Origin: Marinobacter sp. BGYM27
GTDB taxonomy: Bacteria; Pseudomonadota; Gammaproteobacteria; Pseudomonadales; Oleiphilaceae
DNA length: 64,000 nucleotides
Direction of reading: 5' to 3'
NCBI GenBank assembly: GCA_025153445.1
Contig: JANZNS010000001.1
Span: forward strand, 558,001-622,000
Both the position numbers and the translations under genes were made by a program. Under the pieces are notes generated by a model, which did no database searches, was not told the DNA's origin, and saw only the letters and a program-made list of their open reading frames with translations. Shown piece by piece: positions 8,973 to 16,520 of the stretch (position 1 is the first letter of the stretch; each line of letters opens with the position of its first letter).

Positions 8973-8988
8973 CTGTATAAAAAGACAG
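8973..8988 (+). promoter_or_regulatory. LexA (SOS) box of lexA-sulA
   Basis: CTGTATAAAAAGACAG matches CTGT-N8-ACAG exactly with an A/T-rich centre. It ends ten bases before the lexA start, where bound LexA would block its own promoter. Confidence 0.92.
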
Positions 8989-8998
8989 GTAAATCGGC

Positions 8999-9607
8999 AT
9001 GAAGCTGACAGCAAGACAAGAACAGGTTCTCGAGGTTATCCGGAAGTCTCTGGATGACACAGGCTATCCGCCGACACGTGCGGAAATCGCGCGTGAGTTG
9101 GGCTTCAAGTCTGCTAATGCGGCGGAAGAGCATCTTCGTGCGTTGGCTCGCAAAGGGGCTATCGAGATGGTTCCTGGCGCCAGCCGGGGGATTCGTCTGC
9201 CTGAAGCAGAAGAAGACCTGGGGCTCCCGATCGTGGGTCAGGTTGCAGCGGGCAGCCCGATTCTCGCCCAAGAACATATCGACGATTACTGCGCACTTCA
9301 GCCCGCCTTTTTCTCTCCGTCAGCGGATTACCTGCTTCGTGTTCGCGGTATGAGCATGAAAGATATTGGCATACTGGACGGCGACCTGTTGGCAGTCCAC
9401 CGCACTCAGGAAGTCCGTAACGGTCAGGTGGTCGTGGCCCGCGTTGGTGAGAACGTGACCGTCAAGCGGTACAAACGTGACGGCGCGAAAGTCTATCTGC
9501 TCCCCGAGAACGACGAGTTTGAGCCAATCGAAGTCGATCTGGCTGAAGAGGAGTTGTTCATAGAAGGGTTGGGCGTAGGCGTTATTCGACGTTCGGACAT
9601 GCACTGA
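8999..9607 (+). CDS. lexA: LexA repressor, SOS master regulator
   Basis: Full-length LexA of 202 residues. The N-terminal winged helix ([17 protein letters not shown], then [24 protein letters not shown]) binds SOS boxes. The self-cleavage site is Ala-Gly in QVAAGSPI (about residue 83), the catalytic Ser is in [10 protein letters not shown] (about residue 118) and the Lys is in ENVTVKRY (about residue 156). RecA filaments trigger autocleavage after DNA damage. A perfect LexA box lies directly upstream, so the gene is autoregulated, and sulA follows 39 bases downstream, probably in the same transcript. Confidence 0.98.
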   Translation: MKLTARQEQVLEVIRKSLDDTGYPPTRAEIARELGFKSANAAEEHLRALARKGAIEMVPGASRGIRLPEAEEDLGLPIVGQVAAGSPILAQEHIDDYCALQPAFFSPSADYLLRVRGMSMKDIGILDGDLLAVHRTQEVRNGQVVVARVGENVTVKRYKRDGAKVYLLPENDEFEPIEVDLAEEELFIEGLGVGVIRRSDMH

Positions 9608-9646
9608 GCCGCAGGCCAGTGACTTTACAAGATTCGGAGGTGTCTC

Positions 9647-10186
9647 ATGGAGCAGCTCAGCTTTCACCAGAATTTATCTCATCCGGCTTTGGCGCTGGCA
9701 AATATTCACGTCGAGGCAACTGAACGGCGTGTTGCGCGCCGTGTAGAAAGCCCCATAGCGCTGAATGAAAGTCGTCGGTTTCAGGAGCCTGTTGCCCAGA
9801 ACACCAGCGCGCTGCCAGATGAGTCGGCGCAGGGTAATGTGACAGAAATCATCATGCCCGCAGGTCAGGTGGAAAACATGCAGCTGTTGTTGCCCATGCT
9901 GACTCAGCTGAATCAGGAACGACGCTGGCTGGCCTGGATCGATCCACCACAGGCGTTGATGCACAAGTGGCAGCAGATGCACGGGATTGTGGCGGGCGAG
10001 CTGCTGGTCTTGCGCTCAAGTGATCAGCATGATGCACTCACGATCGCCGAGCGTGCGCTTGCGGCCGGAACATGTCATGCGGTGGTGATGTGGACGGCAG
10101 GCGCGCTGGGCGCACCTGCTTTCAGTAAGCTGCAATCCGCTTCTGCGGTGGGTAATAGCCACGGTGTGGTGTTGCGTCAGCGCTAA
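9647..10186 (+). CDS. sulA: SulA-type SOS cell-division inhibitor
   Basis: Protein of 179 residues whose central part (TEIIMPAGQVENMQLLLPML, then RRWLAWIDPP) matches the RecA-like core of SulA proteins, which bind FtsZ and block septation during the SOS response. The N-terminal 60 residues are divergent and probably disordered. GGAGG stands seven bases ahead of the ATG. It has no LexA box of its own, so it depends on the lexA promoter, the arrangement also known in pseudomonads where lexA and a sulA-like gene are adjacent. The C-terminal Lon-recognition His-type tail of enterobacterial SulA is not visible. Confidence 0.87.
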   Translation: MEQLSFHQNLSHPALALANIHVEATERRVARRVESPIALNESRRFQEPVAQNTSALPDESAQGNVTEIIMPAGQVENMQLLLPMLTQLNQERRWLAWIDPPQALMHKWQQMHGIVAGELLVLRSSDQHDALTIAERALAAGTCHAVVMWTAGALGAPAFSKLQSASAVGNSHGVVLRQR

Positions 10187-10210
10187 CGATTGCGTGTTTG
10201 AAAGCGTTTG

Positions 10211-10243
10211 GGCAACAGGCACGGTGAAAAGTGATCTGTTGCC
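10211..10243. repeat. 8-bp inverted repeat downstream of sulA
   Basis: GGCAACAG and CTGTTGCC are perfect complements separated by 17 bases. There is no T-run directly after, so it is either a weak terminator between convergent genes or a folded mRNA end. The rest of 10187-10375 shows only a T-rich tract near 10268-10282. Confidence 0.4.
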
Positions 10244-10375
10244 TGATGGTGTAGATGTTTTGAGTTGCCTTTTTCTTTTTCAGAACTTTGCAATCGACTG
10301 ATTAAAACCCTGCTTCTGTGTCAGGTCAGTATCCCGGCTGATTAAAGCTGCACTGGCGTCAGCCGGTTCGCGAGT

Positions 10376-10639
10376 TTAGTGCAGGGTGCGCGAGCTGGCA
10401 GCAGGGGCGATATCCATCTCGTCTTCTTCCTCCAGATCGATGTCTTGTGCGATGTTCCCGACTGCCTCAATGCCGGCGGTCATCATGGCTTTCGCTACAG
10501 ACAGATCCTTCTTTTCCATCATGTCCCGCGCTTCCTGGGAAAATGAAATCCGAACCAGTGGCGCATCTTCATCATCGGATCGGCGTAACGCGAAGTCACC
10601 GTCTGGCAGTTCGACAATTTCAAGGATTGAAGTTGACAT
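10376..10639 (-). CDS. small acidic hypothetical protein
   Basis: Protein of 87 residues; I do not recognise a named family, though it reads like a conserved gamma-proteobacterial hypothetical. It starts STSILEIVELPDGDFALRRSD, a short beta-hairpin-like segment, followed by helical DMMEKKDLSVAKAMM and a very acidic stretch (DIDLEEEDEMDI). The ATG at 10639 is used; a TTG 84 bases upstream would overlap the preceding gene and adds non-conserved-looking residues. No good ribosome site is visible at either. It follows the DUF6586-like gene on the same strand and is probably co-transcribed. Confidence 0.65.
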   Translation of the reverse strand: MSTSILEIVELPDGDFALRRSDDEDAPLVRISFSQEARDMMEKKDLSVAKAMMTAGIEAVGNIAQDIDLEEEDEMDIAPAASSRTLH

Positions 10640-10697
10640 AATAATGCGTTGTCCCCGAAGGCTCGCGGCCTCCTGAAAAAATGATTTGACTGCGTCT

Positions 10698-11180
10698 TCA
10701 CCACTCGGCGTGGCGTTCCACAATACTCTCTATATAGAGTTTCAGCGCTTGGGCTGATGCCTGCAGTGCGTCCAGACTCCGGTCAGGGCCGGTGTCTGCT
10801 GATACCGCAATCAGGTTGTCCTGGGCGGCTGCTTTATGCGACGTCTTTGTTGGCCGCTGCTGGCGTGAGGCCAGTTGCTCAATATGCTGCCACCAGGAGG
10901 TGTGATCTCCTGCTAGCCGGCGCAGCTCTTCCAGCTCTGCGCAGTTGTTGTCGAGCAGAGCTTCAAGCTCGTCCAGTGTTTGCGGCGGCTGGGCGTTACG
11001 CACTTGATAAACGTCGGCAATGAGCCCCAGCAGCGACTTTCTGGCTTCTCCGAGCAGCGCTACTGCGCCCTGAATAACCGACTCCCGGCTTGGCGCATCG
11101 GTTTGCCCGGTGGAAAGGCGCAATAAGGATGAGGCGAGATAAATTTTCTGCTTTGCAAAGGACGGCCAGTCTGATGCCAT
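10698..11180 (-). CDS. DUF6586-like hypothetical protein
   Basis: Mostly helical cytoplasmic protein of 160 residues resembling the DUF6586 group found beside lexA-sulA in pseudomonads (recalled from gene order, not proven here). Features are an N-terminal KQKIYLASSLLRLS helix, ARKSLLGLIADVYQ, and a middle segment with LDELEALLDNNCAELEELRRLAG. A poorly conserved Q/K/T-rich linker precedes a final helix (LKLYIESIVERHAEW). No function is known. It is divergent from the DUF1329 gene and just upstream of the small acidic gene. Confidence 0.7.
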   Translation of the reverse strand: MASDWPSFAKQKIYLASSLLRLSTGQTDAPSRESVIQGAVALLGEARKSLLGLIADVYQVRNAQPPQTLDELEALLDNNCAELEELRRLAGDHTSWWQHIEQLASRQQRPTKTSHKAAAQDNLIAVSADTGPDRSLDALQASAQALKLYIESIVERHAEW

Positions 11181-11489
11181 GCGGTGCTTTTCCTCATCGT
11201 TGAACTGTTGCCTATTCTATCAGATTGGTTTCCGGGTTTCGCGGCGAACATAGTCGTAGATGAGTGATGGCTGCTGCGGAAAACGGGGACCTGTAAAAGC
11301 CTTAACTCTCTGGACTTTAACAACTTCCTACAATTAATAACTTGTCATTCGCATACTAATCAGGCAAATAAGCGTCCTGACAACGAAATTTTCCGGCAAC
11401 TCTCCGGACGCCAGCGCTGTGTATTCGGATTATTTACCGACAGTGCTTTTGCTCTTGTGACGTCAATGCCGTTTAGAGGACATCTCATC
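11181..11489. other. divergent intergenic region
   Basis: 309 bases between the DUF6586-like gene and the DUF1329 gene. It is A/T-rich around 11315-11370 (TACAAT, TTGTCA and ATAACT occur) and must hold promoters for both sides, but I cannot pair convincing -35 and -10 elements. No small gene or RNA was recognised. Confidence 0.5.
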
Positions 11490-12848
11490 ATGCGTAACCG
11501 TTTATTAGTTGCGATCACGCTGCTGCCACTGATGTGGCACGCCGGCGCACAGGCAAAAGTTTCCGAAGGGCAGGCCGCTCGTCTGGATACCGATCTGACA
11601 CCTGTTGGCGCTGTGCGTGCTGGCAATGAAGCGGGAACTATTCCGGCCTGGACCGGCGGGCTATCGACGCCTCCATCAAGCTATCAGGAAGGTGAGATCG
11701 AGACTGATCCGTTCCCTGATGACAAGCCGCTGTTTGTCATCAACAGCCAGAACGTGGATGAGTATAAAGATAATCTGACAGCCGGTCAGATCCAGATGAT
11801 CAAGCAGTATGCGCCGGAATATGTTTTGCCGGTGTACAAGACCCGCCGCACGGCAGCATACCCTGAGCGGATCTATCAAAGCTCCAAGGACAATGCCCGG
11901 ACTGCAACGCTGCTTGAAAATGGCAACGGTGTGAAAGACGCCATTGCAACCAGCCCGTTCCCCATACCCGAGAACGGTGTTGAAGTGATCTGGAACCACA
12001 TCCTGCGTTACCGCGGCAATGAGGTGTCATTCCGGTCCGCATTCGCAACGCCGACTACAGATGGCTCATTCGTGCCGGTTTTGACCGAGTACGACTACTT
12101 CTTTGCTTACGCAGAGCCGGGCGTGAAGCTGAAGGATATTGATAACAAGATCTTCTACCTGAAGACCCGGATCATGTCGCCGTCCAGCCTGGCGGGCACA
12201 CTCAACCTGGTTCACGAAACCCTTGACCAGGTCCGCTCTCCGCGTCTTGCATGGCGTTATCAGGCAGGTGAGCGCCGTCTGCGTCGCTCACCGAATCTGG
12301 CCTATGGCACTGATTTGCCCAACAGCTCCTCGTTGCGCTCGGTAGACCAGAAAGACATGTATAACGGCGCCCCTAACCAGTACGAGTGGAAACTGCTGGG
12401 TAAGCGCGAAATGTATGTGCCTTATAACGCATACAAGCTGCATGAGCCGTCCGCAACCGCTGACGATATTATCCAGGCTCGCCATATCAACCAGTCACTG
12501 ACCCGCTATGAACTGCATCGAGTGTGGGTGATAGAGGCCAATCTGCGCACCGGTCTGAACCACATCTTCAGTCGACGGGTGTTCTATATCGACGAGGACA
12601 GCTGGGCGATCCTGGCATCCGATGAATACGACGATGACGGCAATCTCTGGCGGGTATCAGAGGGCCATAACATCAGCTACTACACCGTACCCACGTTCTG
12701 GACCACCATTGAGCTGACATACGATCTGAAGCAGGAACGCTACTATATCGATGGTCTCGATGATGGTCAGGAGCCTTACGATTTCAACCCCGGCTTCCGT
12801 GGGAATGAGTTTACGGCTTCTGCAGTACGTCGCTCGGCACGTCGCTAG
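11490..12848 (+). CDS. DUF1329 exported protein
   Basis: Exported protein of 452 residues of the DUF1329 family, common in pseudomonads and marine gammaproteobacteria and distantly related to outer-membrane lipoprotein-sorting (LolB-like) folds; its role is unproven. The start at 11490 yields a signal peptide ending in HAGAQA; a GTG 33 bases upstream is possible but GAGG ten bases before the ATG favours the latter. The family pattern is visible in LDTDLTPVGAVRAGNEAGTIPAWTGG-like residues after the signal, in RNEVSFR-like and APNQYEWKLLGKREMYVPYN segments, and in HRVWVIEANLRTG and FYIDEDSWAILASDEYD. It is monocistronic and ends at a strong terminator. Confidence 0.87.
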   Translation: MRNRLLVAITLLPLMWHAGAQAKVSEGQAARLDTDLTPVGAVRAGNEAGTIPAWTGGLSTPPSSYQEGEIETDPFPDDKPLFVINSQNVDEYKDNLTAGQIQMIKQYAPEYVLPVYKTRRTAAYPERIYQSSKDNARTATLLENGNGVKDAIATSPFPIPENGVEVIWNHILRYRGNEVSFRSAFATPTTDGSFVPVLTEYDYFFAYAEPGVKLKDIDNKIFYLKTRIMSPSSLAGTLNLVHETLDQVRSPRLAWRYQAGERRLRRSPNLAYGTDLPNSSSLRSVDQKDMYNGAPNQYEWKLLGKREMYVPYNAYKLHEPSATADDIIQARHINQSLTRYELHRVWVIEANLRTGLNHIFSRRVFYIDEDSWAILASDEYDDDGNLWRVSEGHNISYYTVPTFWTTIELTYDLKQERYYIDGLDDGQEPYDFNPGFRGNEFTASAVRRSARR

Positions 12849-12911
12849 AGGTATGCAATCCCCCGGATGTTTGTCTGGCATCACGGTAAGTGGATTGACA
12901 TAAGGATCGAG

Positions 12912-12942
12912 GCCCGTCAGGTTTACCTGTCGGGCTTTTTTT
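12912..12942 (+). terminator. Rho-independent terminator after the DUF1329 gene
   Basis: GCCCGTCAGGT and ACCTGTCGGGC form an 11-bp stem with one mismatch and a TT-centred loop, followed by seven T. Confidence 0.88.
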
Positions 12943-12970
12943 CGGGCAATGATTCCTGGGGGTGCAAAAC

Positions 12971-13291
12971 GTGAGTTCTGCTATCGAGGCGCTGGATAGG
13001 TTAATTGATGACTACCGTCATGCGTTATCAATCGAAGATTGGGACGGGTTGAATGTGATTACCGAATCGGTGCAGCCTTGTGTCGATGCTGCCGTGGCGG
13101 AGGTCCGTGCCGGAGATGTCAGTGCTGATTTGCTGACAGAGCGGTTGCTGGACTTGCGGCGAATCGCGGAAGAGGTGGCCCAGGGTGCCGGTGTCGCGCG
13201 CCAGACGGCCGCCGACGGACTGAAAGAAGTGGGCCGCAGTCGCAGTGCGGTCAATGCTTACGCCGATGTCAGCCACCGAAAACCGCGCTAG
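12971..13291 (+). CDS. small helical protein upstream of fleQ, candidate FliT-like chaperone
   Basis: Protein of 106 residues, almost entirely helical and without motifs that fix a family. The pattern IEALDRLIDDYRHALSIEDWDGLNVITESVQ followed by a second and third amphipathic helix (shown here only in part) resembles the small FliT-type flagellar chaperones. Its place directly upstream of fleQ is where pseudomonads carry their fliS/fliT-like genes. The GTG at 12971 is chosen because GGGGG lies eight bases ahead; an alternative GTG is nine bases upstream. It follows the preceding terminator by fewer than 30 bases and no clear promoter is visible. Confidence 0.5.
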   Translation: MSSAIEALDRLIDDYRHALSIEDWDGLNVITESVQPCVDAAVAEVRAGDVSADLLTERLLDLRRIAEEVAQGAGVARQTAADGLKEVGRSRSAVNAYADVSHRKPR

Positions 13292-13339
13292 GGCGCGTCG
13301 CTGGATGCCCGGGATCACCTGAAGAGTTTCTTTTTCTGC

Positions 13340-13353
13340 GTCATAAAATTGAC
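13340..13353 (+). promoter_or_regulatory. FleQ-box-like site overlapping the fleQ -35
   Basis: GTCATAAAATTGAC differs at one position from the FleQ box as I recall it (GTCaNTAAAtTGAC). The right half lies on the -35 hexamer, so binding would compete with RNA polymerase. Confidence 0.6.
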
Positions 13354-13377
13354 TCTTGTTAATTCTGCGTCTTAAAT
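13349..13377 (+). promoter_or_regulatory. sigma-70 promoter of fleQ
   Basis: TTGACT at 13349-13354 and TTAAAT at 13372-13377 are separated by 17 bases, a good sigma-70 match; transcription would start near 13384, about 60 bases before the fleQ ATG. Confidence 0.65.
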
Positions 13378-13381
13378 ACGC

Positions 13382-13395
13382 GTCATAAAACAGAC
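13382..13395 (+). promoter_or_regulatory. second FleQ-box-like site at the fleQ transcription start
   Basis: GTCATAAAACAGAC keeps both GTC...GAC ends and the GTCATAAAA half, with changes in the right half. A third half-site GTCTTAAA lies at 13369-13376. The repeated unit GCGTC(A/T)TAAA occurs at 13338, 13367 and 13380. Confidence 0.45.
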
Positions 13396-13445
13396 AACGC
13401 GCTCTACGCCCAACGCTCTGCCAAGCCTCCGGAGATAGTTACTGC

Positions 13446-14885
13446 ATGTCCGCCAATAACAACAAGATACTGGTGCTCGCCGAAGATCAGAACAGATGTC
13501 GTGATCTGACCACGATTCTGGACTTCCTGGGAGAACAGGTCTGGGAAGTCGATCATGCCGCTCTGGATAAAATGACCGAACTGAACGATGTGGCCGCCGT
13601 TATTCTTAATGGCAGCGATCCTGATGTAGTGCCTGCGCTTGAGAAGCTCGTCGCGCTGGATCAGGGAATACCCGTGTTGATGATCGGAGACCCCGATTTA
13701 TCCGATCTGGATGCTGGCATTTCGGGCCATGTGATCGCGCGCATGGACTGGCCTCTGAATTACACCAAGTTTGTTGATTCCCTCTACCGTGCTCAGGTTT
13801 TCCGCGATCAGTATGCTCGATCACAGGAACGTGGTCAGCAGCGGGCTTTGCAGTTGTTCAGAAGCCTGGTGGGCACGAGTCGAAGTGTGCAGCAGGTGCG
13901 GCAACTGATGAGTCAGGTTGCGGATAAAGAGGTGAGTGTGTTGATCACCGGGGAGTCCGGCACAGGCAAGGAAGTGGTCGCTCGCAACCTTCACTATCAT
14001 TCGCCTCGCCGGGACAAACCGTTCGTGCCGGTCAATTGTGGCGCCATTCCCGGCGAGCTGCTGGAGAGTGAGCTTTTCGGGCATGAGAAAGGTGCCTTCA
14101 CTGGCGCGATTACGGCTCGTGTAGGGCGTTTTGAGCTGGCTGAAGGTGGCACCCTGTTTCTTGACGAAATTGGCGATATGCCGCTTAGCATGCAGGTCAA
14201 GATTCTGCGGGTGTTGCAGGAAAAGACCTTCGAGCGGGTGGGCAGCAATCGCACTGTTAACGCTGATGTGCGGGTCATTGCGGCGACACACAAGAACCTG
14301 GAGGACATGATCCAGGGAGGAGAGTTCCGGGAAGATCTCTACTACCGCCTGAATGTATTCCCCATCGAAATGCCTGCATTGCGGGAGCGGGTCGAAGATA
14401 TTCCGCTTCTCGTACATGAGTTGGTCGCCCGCATGGAGAAGGAAAAGCGCGGATCACTGCGATTGAACTCTGCCGCCATCATGAGTCTGTGCCGTCATGA
14501 CTGGCCCGGTAATGTGCGGGAGCTGGCTAACCTTGTCGAGCGGCTGGCCATCATGCATCCCTACGGTGTTATCGGTGTTCAGGAGCTGCCCAAGAAATTC
14601 CGTTATGTGGATGATTTCGACGAAAACCGGCCGGTAGACGATGTTGGCATGCCCGGAGTGCCGGGGCTGATAGGGCTGGATGCGCCGGCGTTGCTGCCGG
14701 TCAATGGTATCGATCTGAAAGATTATCTCGGAAATCTGGAGAAGCAACTGATCCAGCAGGCTCTGGATGAAGCTGGCGGTGTGGTGGCCCGGGCCGCGGA
14801 GAAACTGCGCATCCGCAGAACGACGCTGGTAGAAAAGGTTCGCAAGTATGGTTTACGTGATGATACGGCGGACGAGGGTGTCTGA
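13446..14885 (+). CDS. fleQ: FleQ, master flagellar regulator and c-di-GMP-responsive sigma-54 activator
   Basis: Enhancer-binding protein of 479 residues. An N-terminal FleQ/REC-like domain (1-120), which lacks a receiver phosphorylation site in the family, precedes the AAA+ sigma-54 domain. That domain has Walker A in [13 protein letters not shown], the sigma-54 loop GAFTGA, Walker B in TLFLDEIGD and DWPGNVREL. The C-terminal Fis-type helix-turn-helix is [19 protein letters not shown]. The c-di-GMP contacts described for Pseudomonas FleQ are present: LFRS (about residues 136-139) and Arg-Asn in RNLHYHS. FleQ activates flagellar sigma-54 promoters and controls biofilm genes. Here it is monocistronic with a terminator downstream and FleQ-like boxes in its own promoter. 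Confidence 0.97.
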   Translation: MSANNNKILVLAEDQNRCRDLTTILDFLGEQVWEVDHAALDKMTELNDVAAVILNGSDPDVVPALEKLVALDQGIPVLMIGDPDLSDLDAGISGHVIARMDWPLNYTKFVDSLYRAQVFRDQYARSQERGQQRALQLFRSLVGTSRSVQQVRQLMSQVADKEVSVLITGESGTGKEVVARNLHYHSPRRDKPFVPVNCGAIPGELLESELFGHEKGAFTGAITARVGRFELAEGGTLFLDEIGDMPLSMQVKILRVLQEKTFERVGSNRTVNADVRVIAATHKNLEDMIQGGEFREDLYYRLNVFPIEMPALRERVEDIPLLVHELVARMEKEKRGSLRLNSAAIMSLCRHDWPGNVRELANLVERLAIMHPYGVIGVQELPKKFRYVDDFDENRPVDDVGMPGVPGLIGLDAPALLPVNGIDLKDYLGNLEKQLIQQALDEAGGVVARAAEKLRIRRTTLVEKVRKYGLRDDTADEGV

Positions 14886-14918
14886 TGCCGCGATCTGCCT
14901 GACGTGACCTGATAAATC

Positions 14919-14943
14919 AAAACCCGCAAATGCGGGTTTTTTT
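14919..14943 (+). terminator. Rho-independent terminator of fleQ
   Basis: AAAACCCGCA and TGCGGGTTTT form a perfect stem around AA and continue into a T-run. Confidence 0.9.
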
Positions 14944-15123
14944 ATGCCTGTCTCATTTTGATGCTGTGGCGGAGGATGTCACGAAGGCTGCTTCGGTGTC
15001 ATGACGTCACGCCGTCAAATTCCCGTTGTCGACATATCCCTCGCCAGTATTAACCGCCGGTAATCTGTCATGTTGTTCTTTTAGTTCGGGCTAATAAGCT
15101 GAAATAACTGAATAAATTAAATA

Positions 15124-15139
15124 TGGCACAGGAATCGCT
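15124..15139 (+). promoter_or_regulatory. sigma-54 promoter of fleSR
   Basis: TGGCACAGGAATCGCT has a perfect TGGCAC -24 element and TCGCT at -12, with the invariant GG and GC in the right spacing. It lies about 75 bases before the fleS start, as expected for the FleQ-dependent fleSR promoter. Confidence 0.85.
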
Positions 15140-15211
15140 TATCTGATCTTAAAGCCATCTGTCCAGAGAGAATCGATGGGATAGTCCTGTCGTCACTTTC
15201 GGAGGTCAAGC

Positions 15212-16507
15212 ATGAGTCAGTTGCAGTTTACCGTCGAGTCGTCTGTTCGGGAGGAGTTCTCCAATGCAGCGGCCGATGCCAATGAAAAAGTCACCGCCCT
15301 GTTTCCGTCGTCACCGGATGACGCGGCGGTGGATTCTGCGCTTGACCTGTTCAATCAGATGTCCCGTCAGATTACTGATTCCTATCGCACGCTTGAGTCT
15401 CGCGTAAATCAGCTTTCAGGCGAGTTGACAGCCGAATCCCGTCAGCGCCAGCAGGAGCTCGAAGAGAAAGAGCGTCTGGCTGATCGCCTGACAACGCTGC
15501 TCTCAGTCATGCCTGCAGGTGTGGTGGTACTCGACAGCAAAGGCGCGGTCAGCCAATGCAACCCGGCTGCCGTGTCATTGCTGGGGCAGCCGCTGGAAGG
15601 TGAGGCCTGGGTTGATGTGATTCGCCGCTGCTTTGCCCCGCGCCGGGATGATGGTCACGAAGTGTCATTGCGTGATGGGCGCCGTGTCAGCATTGAAATC
15701 CGTTCGATGGAAAACGAGCCGGGGCAGCTGATTTTGCTGACAGACCTTACCGAAACACGCAAGCTTCAGGGCCAACTCGCCCACGCGCAGCGTCTGTCGT
15801 CGATGGGCAAGATGGTGGCTTCACTGGCTCACCAGATCCGGACACCCTTGTCCGCAGCCATTCTGTACGGTGGCCATCTGTCACAACCCGATCTTGATGA
15901 CGAGTTGCGTGCGCGCTGTGTTGATCGCCTGATGTCGCGTTTGACGCATCTTGAGCAGCAAGTGCGTGACATGCTTGTTTTTGCTCGCGGTGAAACCCGG
16001 CTGGCAGAGCAGTTGCCGCTCGCAGCCTTGGGGAGCAGCCTTAAATCAGCGGTTGAAGGGCTCACATTGCGCAATGGCAGCCAGATCCATTGGCAGCTTG
16101 AAGATGAAGAAAGCCGCGCCGCAGTCCTGTGTAACCGCGATGCGCTGGTCGGTGCATGCGTGAACCTTGTGAACAATAGCCTCGAGGCGGGGGCAACGCA
16201 GGTCACGATTGCAATGAAGACGGGTGAGGTGACACCTGGCGCAGGTGGCCAACCCAATCAGATGATATTGACAGTGACTGATAACGGGCCTGGCTTTGAG
16301 CCCGCCCAGCGTGAACAGTTGCTGGAAGCATTCTATACCACCAAATCCCATGGCACCGGGCTGGGGCTGGCCGTCGTTCAGGCTGTTGTGAAAGCCCATC
16401 ATGGTGAATTTGTGCTTGAATCCGTGGCGTCCGGAGGCGCGCAGGCCTGCCTGCGTCTGCCACTGGCGCCGCTGGATACGGGCACCTACAGAACTGAGCA
16501 GCAGTGA
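15212..16507 (+). CDS. fleS: FleS, flagellar two-component sensor kinase
   Basis: Cytoplasmic histidine kinase of 431 residues without membrane segments. A helical N-terminal part (1-95) precedes a PAS domain (about 96-175, LSVMPAGVVVLDSKGAV). The H-box is MVASLAHQIRTPLSAA with the phosphorylated His at about residue 207, and the HATPase has NLVNNSLEAGA, DNGPGF and GTGLGLAVV. In pseudomonads FleS phosphorylates FleR to switch on class III flagellar genes. The gene has GGAGG before its start and lies behind a sigma-54 promoter; fleR follows after 13 bases. Confidence 0.95.
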   Translation: MSQLQFTVESSVREEFSNAAADANEKVTALFPSSPDDAAVDSALDLFNQMSRQITDSYRTLESRVNQLSGELTAESRQRQQELEEKERLADRLTTLLSVMPAGVVVLDSKGAVSQCNPAAVSLLGQPLEGEAWVDVIRRCFAPRRDDGHEVSLRDGRRVSIEIRSMENEPGQLILLTDLTETRKLQGQLAHAQRLSSMGKMVASLAHQIRTPLSAAILYGGHLSQPDLDDELRARCVDRLMSRLTHLEQQVRDMLVFARGETRLAEQLPLAALGSSLKSAVEGLTLRNGSQIHWQLEDEESRAAVLCNRDALVGACVNLVNNSLEAGATQVTIAMKTGEVTPGAGGQPNQMILTVTDNGPGFEPAQREQLLEAFYTTKSHGTGLGLAVVQAVVKAHHGEFVLESVASGGAQACLRLPLAPLDTGTYRTEQQ

Positions 16508-16520
16508 GGCGGAGGCAGCT

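Larger units (their letters stand above)
14886..15211 (+). other. fleQ-fleS intergenic region
   Basis: 326 bases holding the fleQ terminator, the palindrome TGACGTCA at 15002-15009, an A/T-rich stretch (15090-15122) and the fleS sigma-54 promoter. I found no clear FleQ box upstream of that promoter. Confidence 0.5.
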
